The notes under the pieces were generated by a model. It did no database searches, was not told the DNA's origin, and worked only from the letters and a program-made list of their open reading frames with translations. Shown here one piece after another: positions 11,516-24,064 of a stretch of 34,745 bases of DNA. Position 1 is the stretch's first letter; each line of letters begins with the position of its first letter. Origin of the DNA: Gnetum montanum (lineage: Eukaryota > Streptophyta > Gnetopsida > Gnetales > Gnetaceae); the NCBI GenBank assembly GCA_015680685.1, contig MNCI01004262.1, positions 64,642-99,386 on the forward strand, read 5' to 3'. The translations under genes and the position numbers were made by a program.

Positions 11516-12673
11516 TTGATCCCATGTAGCATTGAATCAATATGTAGTGGGATGGCGATGGAAGCAGATGGGAAGTGGGATGGCACTAGGAGTGGGGAAG
11601 TGGAGGCTGTCGAGGGTTGTTCCAGTGGTGGGTTAGGGCTTGGGGAGGGACCAGTGGACAATAGGTGGCTTGAAGGGTTGGCGAATGAGGGCGTTGGGGG
11701 TGTAGGTGGAGGATTTGGAAGTAGTGGTGGCTTGGTTGTGAGTGGGTCAAGGACATTGGGTACTGGTGGGATGGGTTTTGGGGGTGTGGATGTGGTGGTG
11801 AGGGATAGGGCTACTATGCGGTTAAAGGTCAATGCCCCTCCAACGGAGGGGCTATGTACCATGGAGCTTAGCCTCATTGGGCAATTTGTTTTTTCAGGGT
11901 CACATCCTTTGTTGGACCTGATTCACAAATGGGCCATCTCTACTTGGTCCTTGTTAGATGTGCTAGTAAGATCTTTGGCGGGTTGCTTATTGCTGTTTGT
12001 CTTTGATCTGCAAAAGATAAGGACCAAGTTCTTTTGGGGGGCCCTTGGTTTTTCGAGGTGAGGGCCTGGCTGTTACATCCTAGTGCCTAGGGGCACATAA
12101 ACAAGTGGGTGTGGGTGGCTGGGATGCTGTGGGAACTGTGGACTAAGGAGTTCCTCCGAACCCTGGTGGGGTAGTTTGGTGAGTTTATCTCTTTTGATAA
12201 ATTCACTATGTTGAAGGAGCAAATGGGCTATGCAAGGTTTTGTTTGGGGCTCCCTCTCTCTAGACCATTTGTTAAAGGAAGTCATTTTGGACTTATCGAC
12301 GAGTGAGGGGTGCCTCATGGTGGAATATGAAAATGTGTTACAGTCGAAGAGCCTTTCGGCTCAAGATACCAAGCCTAAAGCCTGCACCAAGCGCAACAAG
12401 ACCAACCATTGCTTGCAAGATTGCAAGGTGTGTCCTAAGACTCAATTGAAGGGGTTAGCTAGATGGACGGGGACTAGGGAAGATTGGGGGTGGATGTTAG
12501 TTAGTAGGCGAGGGAAGGTTTCCCTGGCACCATCGGCTCCGATGGGGGCACAGAGCATGTCGAGGGGTAAGGGCACTTTGGTTGGTATTGGTGGGGGGAT
12601 GGGGGGTAGGGGAAAAAGCAAGGATCCATGTGTCTTCTCCTTTGTAGTTGGAATGTTGAGTAAGTGCAGGTAA
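11516..12673 (+). pseudogene. LINE ORF1 (gag-like, DUF4283 region)
   Basis: A Gly-rich N-terminal stretch (about 11570-11800) is followed by a region with the DUF4283 pattern of plant LINE ORF1 proteins: an isoleucine-glycine start, a W..W spacing, then LLLFVFDLQK near 11990 and, in another frame, a GPW-type block near 12040. A basic Gln/Lys segment and a Gly-rich tail follow to 12673. Stops and frame changes split it. DUF4283 is thought to bind nucleic acid in these elements. The minus-strand Pro-rich frame over the same bases is a mirror of the Gly-rich stretch. Confidence 0.6.
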
Positions 12674-12993
12674 TAAGACTCAGGGCAGCTTGGGGGTTGC
12701 TTCCCTTGACGAAGGCTTGGTTACTCTTTTGGTTGCGGAGTAGGTTGTTGCGGCTAAGTGGCTCGATGCTAATGAGCTTCCCCTCTTGGTAAATGGATGT
12801 CTACTTTGAGGGGGTCAGTGGCAAAGGACCTTTTCAAAGAAGACCATTTGGGTTTTTTGGTGGCTGATGAACCCAAATGGCCAAGCAAGCCCTTTGATCA
12901 AAAGATGCAGACCAAGAAGACTTAGTTGGAAATTGACCTCAAGTCGTAGAAGACCCTTAAGGAGGTCTATACTAAGAGGTCTACTAGTAGACC

Positions 12994-15835
12994 ATGAAAG
13001 TTTTATCATGGAATTGCAAGGGCTAGGGTACATTGTACAAGTGCAATACCTTGAAGGAGTTGGTGCGTGAGGAAAATTGTGAGCTAGTTTCTCTTCAAGA
13101 AACCAAATTGAATGCGTCTAACTGTTCCTTGCTAAGATGGTAGGGATGGCACTATTCCTTTGTGCATTGCCATGGCAAGGCAAGTGGCCTAGCTATCTTG
13201 TTGCTTTACTCATTCTAGGTGCTTGATGAGTCTCCTTGGAGTCTCACGATGTTTCTTCCTTAACAAAGCTTGTGGATTACCAATTTCTATGGGCCTCAAT
13301 GTTGGCAAGATTGGTTACATGAGTTGACAAGGGTGGTTCAACGTGTGCTGGACCTGCGGAAATGGGTCCTTATTGGTGATTTTAATCAGTGATTGCACTC
13401 ATGGGAGAAGACTAGCTCTGGTGATGGGTTGGATCTGACTCCTCCTGGTAGTAAGGAGTTCCTTTTGTTCTTGTAGCAATACAATTTGGTTGATCTTGAT
13501 CTCCAAGGGGGCCAGTTTACATGGTGTAATAGATGGAGCAATACAAGTAGGGTGATGTCTAGGATAGACCAGGCCTAGGTTCATGCAAAAATGTTTTAGG
13601 ATTTTGAGTTGCAGCTCACATGCAAAGCCAGATAAGCTTCGGGACATAGGGCTCTTGTGTGCTTTCTTCGACCATCCTAGAAGCTATCGTTGGTTCCTTT
13701 CCATTTCGAATGGGCTTGGTTGCGGGGAATGGTGGTAGGTATCTGGAGGAAGTATGATGTGTCCTTTCTTGACCCAAGGGATTTTTTGAAATTTGCTCTT
13801 AGGTCCTTGAAAAAGATGATCAAAGGCTTGCCTTTGGATTATTAGTATCCTTTTAGAGGAACTTGGTGTAGGCTCTAGTCTCAGTTGGCTGATGTTCAGA
13901 GTAGGCAGGAGCAGGGGGAGGCATTGGTTGAAGAGGAACGATCTCTTTTCCTATAGTTACATTCTTTGGTAGGGGAAGAGGAAGTCTATTGGCAGGAGAG
14001 GTTGAGGGTTTGATGGCTCAAGGAGAGGGATAGGAACACGCAGTTCTTCTTCGTGGTTGCTAAGGCTAGTTGCTTTGGGAAGCGGATCACTTCGTTGAGC
14101 AAGGGGTCTACATTGGTTCACTAGTTGCAGGAAATTGCCCAAGAGATACATAACTTCTGGAATGTTGTGTGGGCCGAGGGAGATTTTTCCCCTTTGTCAG
14201 TTAGAGTGCAACAGGTGCTTAATGAGTAGGATACTGTGCCTCTTGTTGCTCCCATATTTGCTGTAGAACTCTTGATGGTTGTGGATTCAATGAAGATCAG
14301 AAGTGCTCCAAGGCCTACTAGCTAGCCAGTTGAAATTTTTAGAGAGTTTTTGGATATTATGGGCCCTAACTTACTTGATGCATTTAATCTCATGCTCCTT
14401 TGGGGACAGGTGCACAAGGAGATTAATTGTTTGAAAATTGTCCTACTGCCCAAGAATTCAAACCCCACACTGCCTACTCACTATCAACCAAGTGGGGTGT
14501 GCAATACGTTGCTTCGAGTTTTTGCTAAGGTCATGGTAAAATGGCCTCAGCCATTGATGTTGGCCTTGGTGGGGGATAATCAGGTTGGATTTGTCAAGGG
14601 GAGGTTCATACAAGGTCAGATTCTCTTGTTCCAAGAAGTTGTCCATTCCTTTTGAAGCACCAAATTTTTGGGCATGCGTAAAAGTTGACATTGCCAAAGC
14701 TTATGACATGGTCTACTAGAAGGCTCTCAAGGATGTTATGCTTTGCAAAGGTATCCACCCACATTTTGTGGATTTTTGTCTAAGCATGCAAAGCACCAAC
14801 ACTTATTCCTTTGATCTTAATGGTGTTCTCTTGGGATTTTTCTCCCCTTCTAGGGGATTGCAGTAAGGGAAGCCTCTTTCCCCATATCTTTTTATTATAA
14901 TCATGGATACAATGAAGTCATATCTTGGGGAGGAGGGGGTTTGCGGGGTGAGCATCACAAGGCACACATGCCTTGTTGAGCACTATGTTGATGATATGAT
15001 CTTTATGACTAGGGCGGCGGTGCCATAGGCATGGGTGATTAACCAGGCGCTGGATCGGATGGCCAAGGAGGTGGGATTTTGGCCACATTGAGACAAGTCA
15101 GCCATCCATTTTTTCAATATGGATGTTCCTGTGTGTTGATAGGTTTGTCAAATTTTGGGAATGTTATCGGGGGTAGACAAAGAATCCTACCTAGGGATTC
15201 CTATTTTTTCATGGCATAGACGGGCTGCTTGGATGCCATTGGTAATATGACTTTTGGACCATGTTGAGCATTGGTTCAACTAATTTCTATCATGACATGG
15301 GAAGGTTTTATTGGCTTAGTTGGTGTTGATGGTGGTTACGAGGTACGTTACTTTGGTGGTTAACCCTCCAAAAGGGATGATAGCTAAAATAAATCAAATT
15401 ATTAGGGATTTTATTTGGTTCGGTGGAAAGGGGGAAAATAGACTCCACTTGGTTTTGTTGGGATCAAGTTGCTAGGCCTAAATGGGCAGGAGTTTTGGGG
15501 GTTTTGAAATTTGAAGATGTCCTATTGATGGGACATCAACTAGTCATTAATCATTTGCTGTAGCCACACAAGCACCAATCCCCATGGGCATAAATAATGA
15601 GACAAAAGTACACACCGTGGGTGTTGGAGCCAGGTGATTCTCACGTGTGGTGTAATATCTATGCCCATGCACATGAGCTAGGGCGTTGGGATGCATTGGG
15701 ACTGTTGTCGATGGATATGTTAAAAATCAGGTACCCACCCTAGGATGTACGGAAACAATTATGGCATGGTAAGTTGCTTGAGAAGCTTAGATGTTTCATT
15801 TGGTTGCTACAACAGATGCGCTCTTCGTTCAGTTT
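12994..15835 (+). pseudogene. LINE ORF2: endonuclease and reverse transcriptase
   Basis: It starts at ATG 12994 with MKVLSWNCKG, the N-terminus of apurinic-type LINE endonucleases. SLQETKL (about 13087-13107) and IGDFN (about 13372-13386) follow, as expected for the EEP fold. Reverse transcriptase motifs are QVGFVKGRFIQGQ near 14580, VDIAKAYDM near 14684, a GLQ.GKPLSPYLF-like block near 14855, and YVDD at 14984-14995, where YADD or FADD is more usual. YLGIPIF near 15195 and a zf-RVT-like end (KLRCFIWLLQQ, about 15780) complete it. The frame from 12994 is kept to 14655, then shifts before 14681. About ten stops fall in the endonuclease alone, most of them TAG. Confidence 0.85.
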
Positions 15836-16037
15836 CACCTTCAACAGTGATGCATCACTCATAATGATAGCTGTGCAAATTTTTGAGCTATTTGTTCCCT
15901 ATTGCAGTTTGGCGATGGTGCACTGGCCTTTGTTGCTACAGGCCATAGGAGACAACTTTAGGATGATAGTGTTGTGGCATCTGTCGAAGGCCAAAAACAC
16001 TAAAGTGTTTTAGCTTGAGTAGGTTACTGCCCCCGAA

Positions 16038-17640
16038 TTGGTTGTAAGTTTGGCATTCAGGCTATGGAGGGAGGTTTGTGCAGTTAAGGGCATTACTCCT
16101 ACGTTTGAGCTGGAGGCGACATACTTTCAACACAAGAGCAAGCTTTGGGAGATTGTCCAGCAGATTGGGTGGGTCGATGTGCTGTTGCTACTTGTTGGGA
16201 ACCCTCATTTGCCTAATGCTAGCTTCTACGATAATTGGCAAGGGGATTGCATTTGCTTTCGGGGGGTAACTATTACCCTCATGAAGCAAGCGGTTGTGAA
16301 TTATTTGGGAGTTCCTGCTCTTGGGGAAGTTATTCTGCCTACTACCTGGGGTTTATAGGATGCATTGGCTTTTTTCCCAGCCAATCGACCTAGAACAGCT
16401 AGCGGTTAGATGCTAAAGTCAATGCTACTTGCCATGTGGTAGGTGGCGGCAGAGCTGGTCAATAGATATTTTGTTTAATCCACTAACATCTAAAAACTCC
16501 AAGGGCTTGATTTTGCATTCTTTCATTGTATGCAAGAGTTGTGACTAGTTAATTTGTGGAGGTTCTTCATTGAGTCCTTGAGGAGGGGTTGTCGAGGTAG
16601 CATTCAGGTTTAATTCTTACCCTTTGGCAGGCTACTATGCTGTGGGATTTGATGTCGTGTTCGATTGTCCACAAGAAGTACCATCATAGGGTGCAACCTA
16701 CAACTGATAGAGGGGGCTTCGTTTGTGGTTGCTTCTCCGATGTCAGAGGGGGATTCATTGTTAGATTTTAGGGATTAATTGGCCCAAGTGGAGGCTCCTG
16801 ATTTCAGTCAACTTCTAGAAGGCAGGGTGGCACAGGTGAAGGAAGAGGAGAGAAACTATTGGGAAGTGGTCATTCTTTAGCAAATGAGAGATGTTCGGGC
16901 CAAAACGCTGGCTAAGCGACGGTAGCACCAAGAGGAGCTGGAGCTTCTTAGGCAACAAGTGGAGTGCCATGAAGCTTAGAGATGGCCAAATTAATCAACT
17001 ACTACTTTGTTTAGCTTGGTAACGTGTGGAAGCTACAAGGCGCTCACTTTGCTTTCATACATTGTATGAGGGATGTGCGGCCAATGAATCTTCCAAAAGT
17101 TTTTCTAGAGTCTTTGCAACATCAATGCAAAGGATGCTACTCTAAGCTTGTCTTGGCTCTTTGGTGGGCAGTAAGGCTTGTGGAGCAGCTGATTCACCTT
17201 GGGCCACTTACCCATGTGTATAGTCAAAGGTGCATTTGTGGAGGTGCCTCTTCTCAATTGGCCCTAGTTGTCGAGGGTGGTCCTCTATGCAACCTCCCAT
17301 CGAGGGGGAGGCGGATGGTGCAAGAAGACTAGGGCCAGATGATGTAGAAACTAAGATTCACTAGGCTATCAAGGAAATGGATGCCAAGGTCCAAGAGGAG
17401 GAGTGGATCATGTGGGAGGTAGTTATCCTCCAACAAATGTTAGATGTTTAGGCTAGAACCCAAGCTAAACGTTGTTGGCTCAAGGAGGAGGTTGAGGAGG
17501 TACGTAGAAGTTACAAGCGACGGGAAGCCAATTTTTGGCAAGATAGGGAGGTGGTATTCAAGCAGGATATCTGTGCGAAGCTACTACAGGAGACAACCTA
17601 CCACAAACACAAGGGAGGAGGAAGCTAAAGTGTAGAGGAC
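16038..17640 (+). pseudogene. plant transposon-protein-like block with duplicated coiled coil
   Basis: A 106-codon stretch at 16038-16358 (FYDNWQGDCICFRGVTITL, then VNYLGVPALG) resembles the domain of putative plant transposon proteins (Transposase_32-like; FY.N, VRG, and IN.LG blocks). It is not part of a usual L1 ORF2. Two diverged copies of one unit follow, about 536-553 bases apart. Each has an LQG..FAF.HCM block (16494 and 17030) and later an EEE...WEVVIL.QM coiled-coil block (about 16836 and 17389). Both copies have stops. The block lies between the LINE zf-RVT end and its 3' tail, so it was either captured by the LINE or inserted into it. The family match is by eye and tentative. Confidence 0.5.
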
Positions 17641-19061
17641 CATGGTAAGTTTGGAAGAGCAGTAGATGCAAGAGTGCCTCGATCAAGCTCATGAGTTTGA
17701 GGTGAGGCGCTGGTTGTGGGAGGGATGATGACCTTATGAAATTATGGATATTAATAGGATAGTGTCATGGCCCATCCTTAGACAATCTATTCACTTGGTT
17801 ACTACTAAGTTCCACCCAAATAAAACGAGTAATTGGCCGACAGAAGAGAAACAATGAAAGAAAGAGGAATTTATTAGGTTCCAGCAAGATGTTGCTTTCA
17901 TGACTTCAAAGCATCAATGAGAGATCTTGGACTGGGTTCATTCCAAGGTCTGTGCCAGATGTGTTTGCTCCAATCTGTCTTGATGGGAGTAATGGTATAC
18001 GCAGGGTCGTTTGTGAAGTTGTTGTGGGTCTTTCCTGGGGTGACCTGCTGGTCGGGTTTGTTGGTTGTCTCCTGGAGTTTCTTTTGTTTGTGTTGTTTTT
18101 CTGTTTTTGTTTCCAGAGAAACGGATGGTACTGATGTTTTACTGTTCAATTGCATATGTTGGGGGCATATTTGTTGAGCTGGCCTCTACAACTTGAGGGT
18201 GTCCTTAGGCATGGGCATGGGATTGGGGATATAATCCCAGAGGGAGTATGGTCCCCCTGTTTTTGGATTTAGGTCCTTGCTTGTACACTTTCTCATTCTT
18301 AATATATTCTTCTGGCCCAACCTTTTTCCAAAAAAAAAAAAAAGGTATTTTTTTTAATTCCAGTAAAGATGCTATCTCCTAGAGGATATTTTTACCGTAG
18401 GATTGCAAAATCCACTATTTATTTTCACATTTTTCCTGAGATCACTGTTTCCATCATGGAGTTTCAGTATTTCAACACACCTGTTCATGTATGTTGTGAA
18501 ATTACTGTTTATGAAAACTAAATCCTACTATCTTTACAATTCAACGATCAATACCAAAATATTATCGTTCTAAGAAAATTTAGAAATTTAATTAAATCTA
18601 ACCTGCATAAGAATTAGAGCAAGAGCTTCCCCAGCAGGGGCTAGGGAACCGATGTATGATGGAAATAACGTTGCTAATCTGACTACTATTCCTGTTATGC
18701 AGGTTATTCCTCCACCTTCAAATTTTAAAACATTTGCTAACTGTATTCGTGCATAACATATGACACATGATAAAGCTAGAGCAGTGGCACTTTCAGTACA
18801 TGAAGTCCTTTGGCAGATGTGGTTCCTGATTTTGGTGTATCTTCTGTTTTACAATAAGCAACCAATCAGACAAAAGTCAGTAGAGTGAAAAGATAAAACA
18901 ATGAAATTTTGAACATCGAAACAAGCTGGAAATCTGAATGACATTCACTCTCAAATGTTTAAGAATAGTATATTTGCAGATGCTTATGATATGTTTCAAC
19001 GCTTGTTCTATTACAAAAGTATATGTGTGACTTTGTGGTAAGAACTTAAGTAGAAAATAAT

Positions 19062-19348
19062 GCAAAGTAATTAGGTTTTCATGCTCAGCTATAAAAAATC
19101 AACTATTTTCAAAGGTTACTCATTTGCCATTTGTAGTTAGCCACATAGAAGTTCACAAGAAAAGAAAGCTTTTCTTGTAGAAATTCCTATCAAATGATAG
19201 CTAGTTACAATACAAATTTTTATTGTTAAAATCTGTGCGCCTCTCTGGTAACAAAGTAATTTGGTTTTCAAGTTCAATTATAAAAAATCACCCAATTTGA
19301 AAGGTTACTTTCATTTACCATTTGTAGTCAACCATGTAGACCTTCACA
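19062..19348. repeat. diverged direct duplication, about 98 bp apart by 189
   Basis: Copy A (19062-19160) and copy B (19251-19348) share aaagtaattnggttttca, ctataaaaaatca, aaaggttac and ccatttgtagt in the same order and spacing, with many substitutions. A second pair further right shares gtgttaattgtatatttca (about 19485 and 19655). It may be remains of one unrecognised repeat element. Confidence 0.6.
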
Positions 19349-20383
19349 ATTCACATAAAGCTAATTTTTTAGAGAGAACCTACCTTTTTTCAGTTTGGTT
19401 TGTTGTAGTCTCAAATAAAAATAAACTGTTGTCTTAAAAGTATTTGAAAGTACTTCTTTGTTAGTACCTCAAATGCCTTTTTGCATGTGTTAATTGTATA
19501 TTTCAGTATACTTTTCTCGGTGAAGCTAATTTTTCAAAAGAAAAAAAAAATATTTTTTTAAAAGTTTGGACTTTAAATGAAAATAAACCATATTTAAAAA
19601 AATATATTTTAATTTACCTCTCTATTGGTATGTACATGACTTTTATGTGTGTTAATTGTATATTTCAATACAACTCTTCAGGATTTAACCTATACACTGT
19701 AGAATACAAGTTACGAGATTTACTAACAAGATACACTTCATAGATGTGTTTTCATAGTTTTCTTTTCAGTATTGGAAATGAGCATTGTATTTGCAACTGT
19801 AATAATAAGGTGTTAGCTTAGTAGTAAGTGTAACAAACCACTTCTCCTTGAGTTTTTGCATTAACGATTGTAATAGTCTTTCTGTGTGTTTGTGTGCATG
19901 TTTTGTTGACAAGTTGTGTGTGTGCTTTGTTTGAACTTTGGTGGAAATGGCTAATTGGAATAGTAATAAATTTGTTGATTAGATTTTTATATGTATTATG
20001 ATTAAATGTTTAAATACTTTATGCATAAGAAATATGATTTAAAATACATGATGGGAATGTTTTAAAATAATAATAATAATAAATATATGGAAAAACAAAA
20101 TATTTTCTGTTTTATTTCAATAGATGCTGAGAAACAAAAGAAAAACAAAGGACAATACTCTAAAGTGTGCTTTAAGAGCTAAAACAGGTATGTTGAGATG
20201 CAAACGAATGCTCATATTGAGGAACTTGACCTATGAATCCAATTGGAAGAACTTGACCCATGAATTAGGGATATTGTGTGCAAATATCGTAGCTTTATAT
20301 TTTATTTTTATTTTATCTAAATACGATGCATTGCTCTTTTTAGTTTAAAATAGTAAAGTATAAGTACCCTCTCCATGGCTGTA

Positions 20384-20406
20384 GAAAGGTCACGTGATGA
20401 CCTTTC
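20384..20406. repeat. perfect inverted repeat with G-box core
   Basis: GAAAGGTCA and TGACCTTTC form a perfect 9-bp stem around the 5-base loop CGTGA. The left arm plus loop contains CACGTG, the plant G-box. It lies mid-intron, so a regulatory role is doubtful. Confidence 0.5.
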
Positions 20407-23400
20407 AAGGCTCAATGGAAAAATTCACATCACTGATAACTTGAAAAAGAAGGTGCCTCATTTGATTATGTATCACAAACTACCCTTATCATGAATCTAT
20501 CTTGAAAACTCTTTCCTTGCATCTTATGACAATAAATGATAAAGAGATAGATATTATGCTGGAATGTTTTGTAATTATCAAAAGGAACTGAACTTGAGAT
20601 TTAGCAAAATCTGAATTCTGAAATATCAAAAATTGTTGATTTAAGAATTGAACCTGCAACCTGTGAATATACATATTTTATTGATTTTTTTATAGTGATC
20701 ATGAAGAGAATTGAACTCATGACTCATTGTTGAAAAAAAAAAGAGAACTTTAAAAAGAAAGAAAAGAAAATAAACAGTTCCCAAGAAATCAGTTACAAGA
20801 AACCATCCATTATCCCTTATTCCACCTACAAATAAGGAAAGGAGGGGAGGAAAAAATAACACACAAGGCAAAAAGTAGCAAAGCAGAACAAAATTTAAAA
20901 AATGGATACAGCAGCAAAGAGTGTGGCTGGGAAGGGAGAGAAGATTGTGGCTGCTCCAGGAGATAGCAAGGATAAAAAAACAAGTGCTACATAGCAATCC
21001 AATATTCTGATAATTCCTCCTAGTAAGCAAGATATCTAAGCAAAGAGATAAATTGATCCATCTCTGTTATGTTTGATAATGGCCAGCAAGGGCTGATTTT
21101 CTCGAACTTCTCTCTTCTTGTTTGCCTAACCACCTTCACAATGCTTGTATGAAATTATCAAGATTGTTGTTGAAAGCTTAGATTGTTGAAACCTTTATTG
21201 TTTTTTTTTTTTTTTTTGGACCTCTCCACTTAAATGACTTAGATGAGAGTTGTTTCTGTAACAATTCAGAAACACCCATAACGATTTGGGGCATTTTTAG
21301 CAAAAGATTGCCAACAAGGGCCAATGATTTCTGATATGAGGATTGGTACCGTTGGTAGAAAGTGAAAGTATCCTTGGGCCCATGGATAATTGTGAATGTT
21401 TTAAAATTGTTGAATTCTTGGTTTTTGGTTGAAATTTGGTTGATGAACCCTCCCCCTTTGAATGCATAAATCTTGGGTCTAAATCTTAAAGTATACTTTT
21501 TTTCTTATACCTTTTCAAGTCTGATTTTGATATATTTCTATAAGTTGATGGAGTGGGGGAAAACCTAGGATGTTAATTTATGGTTGTGATCTATCTATTT
21601 TCTACTATTGAACATATGAATTTCTTGATTAAATGATTAATGGTAAAATGGTTACAAGAGTTAAATTCAGATGATCTTGTTTTATGTGTTGCTGAAAATT
21701 ATAAAATATTATTATGTGATAGAATAAATCTGAGATTATTAATTTATCTATTTTTGTGGTCATTTCTTTGGTTTACAAATGCGTAAATGATCCTAATTAA
21801 ATATTTATTTTTAGGTTGAATAAAGAAAAGTTTGATTTTTTTTAATCTAATGAATCTTGCACAGATATTTTACTATGGCTATTTTTTTAAAAAAATTATC
21901 TCTTAATTCTTAAAATTAATATTGATCGACATGTTTTAGAGCTAGATCTAGGCATTGTTGATTTCATTTTAATTTTATAGGTTAATGTTAGTTTGATTGT
22001 TGTAGAAAGAAAGCCACCTATGCATTTTCTTCTTTCAACTAGCTTTCTTTCTGGGGGGCTTCAGGTGTTAGCTCTTGCTTCCTATGAATGCGTATTACAG
22101 TAAGGGTCTTGGTCTATAACCTTAGGTCATAGGTTTGATTCTCCTGGGCAGCTGAGTTATAAATTAAAAGTTTTCGTGAAAGGAATTCTGAAATTGATAT
22201 GATAGATTTAAGGATTTCAGGGGATGTAAGTAAAAATTTTAATTTCTGTTTCAGTTTTAGTAATCACTTGCATAAACAGAAATCTAATATCTAATGATTT
22301 AATAACAATACTGCCATTGCTTATTTTATATCTATATTTTAAGAAAAATAGATTCAAGGCAAAAAAACAAATTAATAAATTTTTTAATGCAGACTACCTT
22401 TAGCATCTGTGGAGACCTCAGCAGGGCTTCTTGAAGCCAATGCAAAAAGTGATGTAAAATAAATGGCACAGATCAAATTGTCCGCAACCAACCCCATAAC
22501 GGATGGAGACATGTGCAAAGCCTCTGAGACTGCAACATAGTTAACCGCTGCAACATGTTTGGAAGTCATTTTCTCAGGTCTAACATGAAAAGATGCATTA
22601 AACAGAAGTTTGTTATCATTTATAAAATTGTAAAGAGTCCCATGAAATGAAAGCGAGTCTCTACATTTCAAAGTTGATGCCGTTGAACTAGCATTAAAAC
22701 GACAAAGACGACAGACCATTTTCTTTGAAACATGGTTAAAAGACATGCATTCAGATCCGAAATTTGATAGAATGCATAGGATTACCAAATACATGCTCAA
22801 ATATTGATAAACAGCAAAAATTTAATAACTTAATATGCTCAAATGAAGTTGTCATTGTAAAATTATCAAAATCTCTGATCTTTTGAAAATCTTAGGTAAG
22901 TATAGAACAATTAATTGTTTATGCCATATAAAGATTACCTCCACCAATATGCCTGCTCATTAAAGCAGCCGCTATTTTCCAGTTATCCTGACCAAGAAAT
23001 CGCATGGGTACAATCATAAAAGCAACAAGGGTACCCACTGTTGTTGCCACTGCACAAATAAACAACATAGAAATGTATTTCGAAAATTATAAGCTTTTAC
23101 AGGACCAAAACTCTGATGATATTTCTGCAGTTTAAAAGATTGAGAATTTAACGAATTCATTGTTCATTGTTTCGATGTTATATTTTAAACAAAAAATGCA
23201 AGCAAGAGCTACAAAATGTTATCTGACTGGTAAATATAGATAATTTCTCAACACGACCAATATAGTTGAAAACTGTGCAAAAACTCTGATGATAAATGCA
23301 TAGTTCTTTAATTAATCCAAGACTTTCAAATTTTCTTCAACAATAAAATGTTAATGTTTAAAAAATGAAATTGCAATATTGATAAATTGATAGCAAATTG

Positions 23401-23437
23401 TGATAATTCAAATCATTTCATGATCAGGCACGGAAGA

Positions 23438-23517
23438 AAAATATCCACTAATCAATCCCCTAAAAATACTAACACGTAAAATATCCACTAATCCATTCTC
23501 TAAAAATATTAGTACGT
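23438..23517. repeat. 40-bp tandem repeat, two copies
   Basis: The units at 23438-23477 and 23478-23517 share aaaatatccactaatc and the cgt end, with several transitions between them. They lie in intron 2 of the DUF819 gene. Confidence 0.75.
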
Positions 23518-24064
23518 AAATGCTCATCATTTAAACCGTTGAACTTGTCGATCGGCTAGAACATTGGAACAAATACCATCTGATATAGCTGTCAGATTAA
23601 CAATAGCTTGTGCATACTTCATAGCTTCAGCCTGCTAATGAGAGACAGACACAATGATGATCTGACATCATGTAAACATCATACTCAATGATCATAGTAA
23701 AAAGGCCTTTAAAAACATAATATTTCCTTTTCCATTAGCATAGCTCAACGGCACGTACCTATCTTAATTTGAGATACATATCTGGTCGGGTTAAAGGCCA
23801 CCGTTATGAATATTTTACGTTAATGGACTTCTGTCAAATGTTTTTAAGGGTTCATACTAGCTACTTAACCTATACTTGAACTAAAAAAATGAAAAAAATA
23901 AATCTCTCCCATTTTAAACCTTTGCAGACACTTAACCCGCCCAAGCTCTTTAAAATGTACACACCTAGGTAAGGGTTTAGGGGTAGGCTGGTTAAACTTT
24001 GAAAATGGTAGAACTTGAATTTTAAAATCATTAATACGTAACACTTTTATAGTTTAGGTTTTAG

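Larger units (their letters stand above)
11515..18343 (+). mobile_element. L1-type non-LTR retrotransposon (LINE), decayed
   Basis: The plus-strand order is an ORF1 with a DUF4283-like region, an endonuclease and reverse transcriptase in ORF2, an extra block, then a 3' tail ending in 14 A at 18330-18343. This is a plant L1 layout. It sits antisense inside the last intron of the DUF819 gene. It has many in-frame stops, TAG most often, and at least one frameshift in ORF2 between 14655 and 14681. Its 5' edge (about 11515-11560) is set only by the start of GC-richer coding-like sequence. No clear target-site duplication was found next to the poly-A. Confidence 0.85.
18844..22397. other. intron 4 of the DUF819 gene, non-coding
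   Basis: AT-rich intron with no gene recognised. It holds two pairs of diverged duplications (19062-19348 and about 19400-19690), an AAT run near 20067-20083, a 9-bp-stem hairpin at 20384-20406, poly-T near 21200-21217, and a tRNA B-box-like ggtttgattctcc at 22132-22144. The minus-strand hydrophobic frame at 20641-21030 is low-complexity read-through. A 30-codon frame at 20902-20994 is too short to support. Confidence 0.7.

Noticed and set aside
11455-11877. 140-codon Pro-rich frame on the minus strand
   Set aside because: It is the mirror of the Gly-rich LINE ORF1 stretch on the plus strand.
20902-20994. 30-codon frame starting MDTAAKSVAGKGEK
   Set aside because: Coding-like composition but too short, with no flanking exon signals that could be linked.
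20641-21030. 129-codon hydrophobic minus-strand frame
   Set aside because: Low-complexity Phe/Leu-rich translation of A/G-rich intron sequence.
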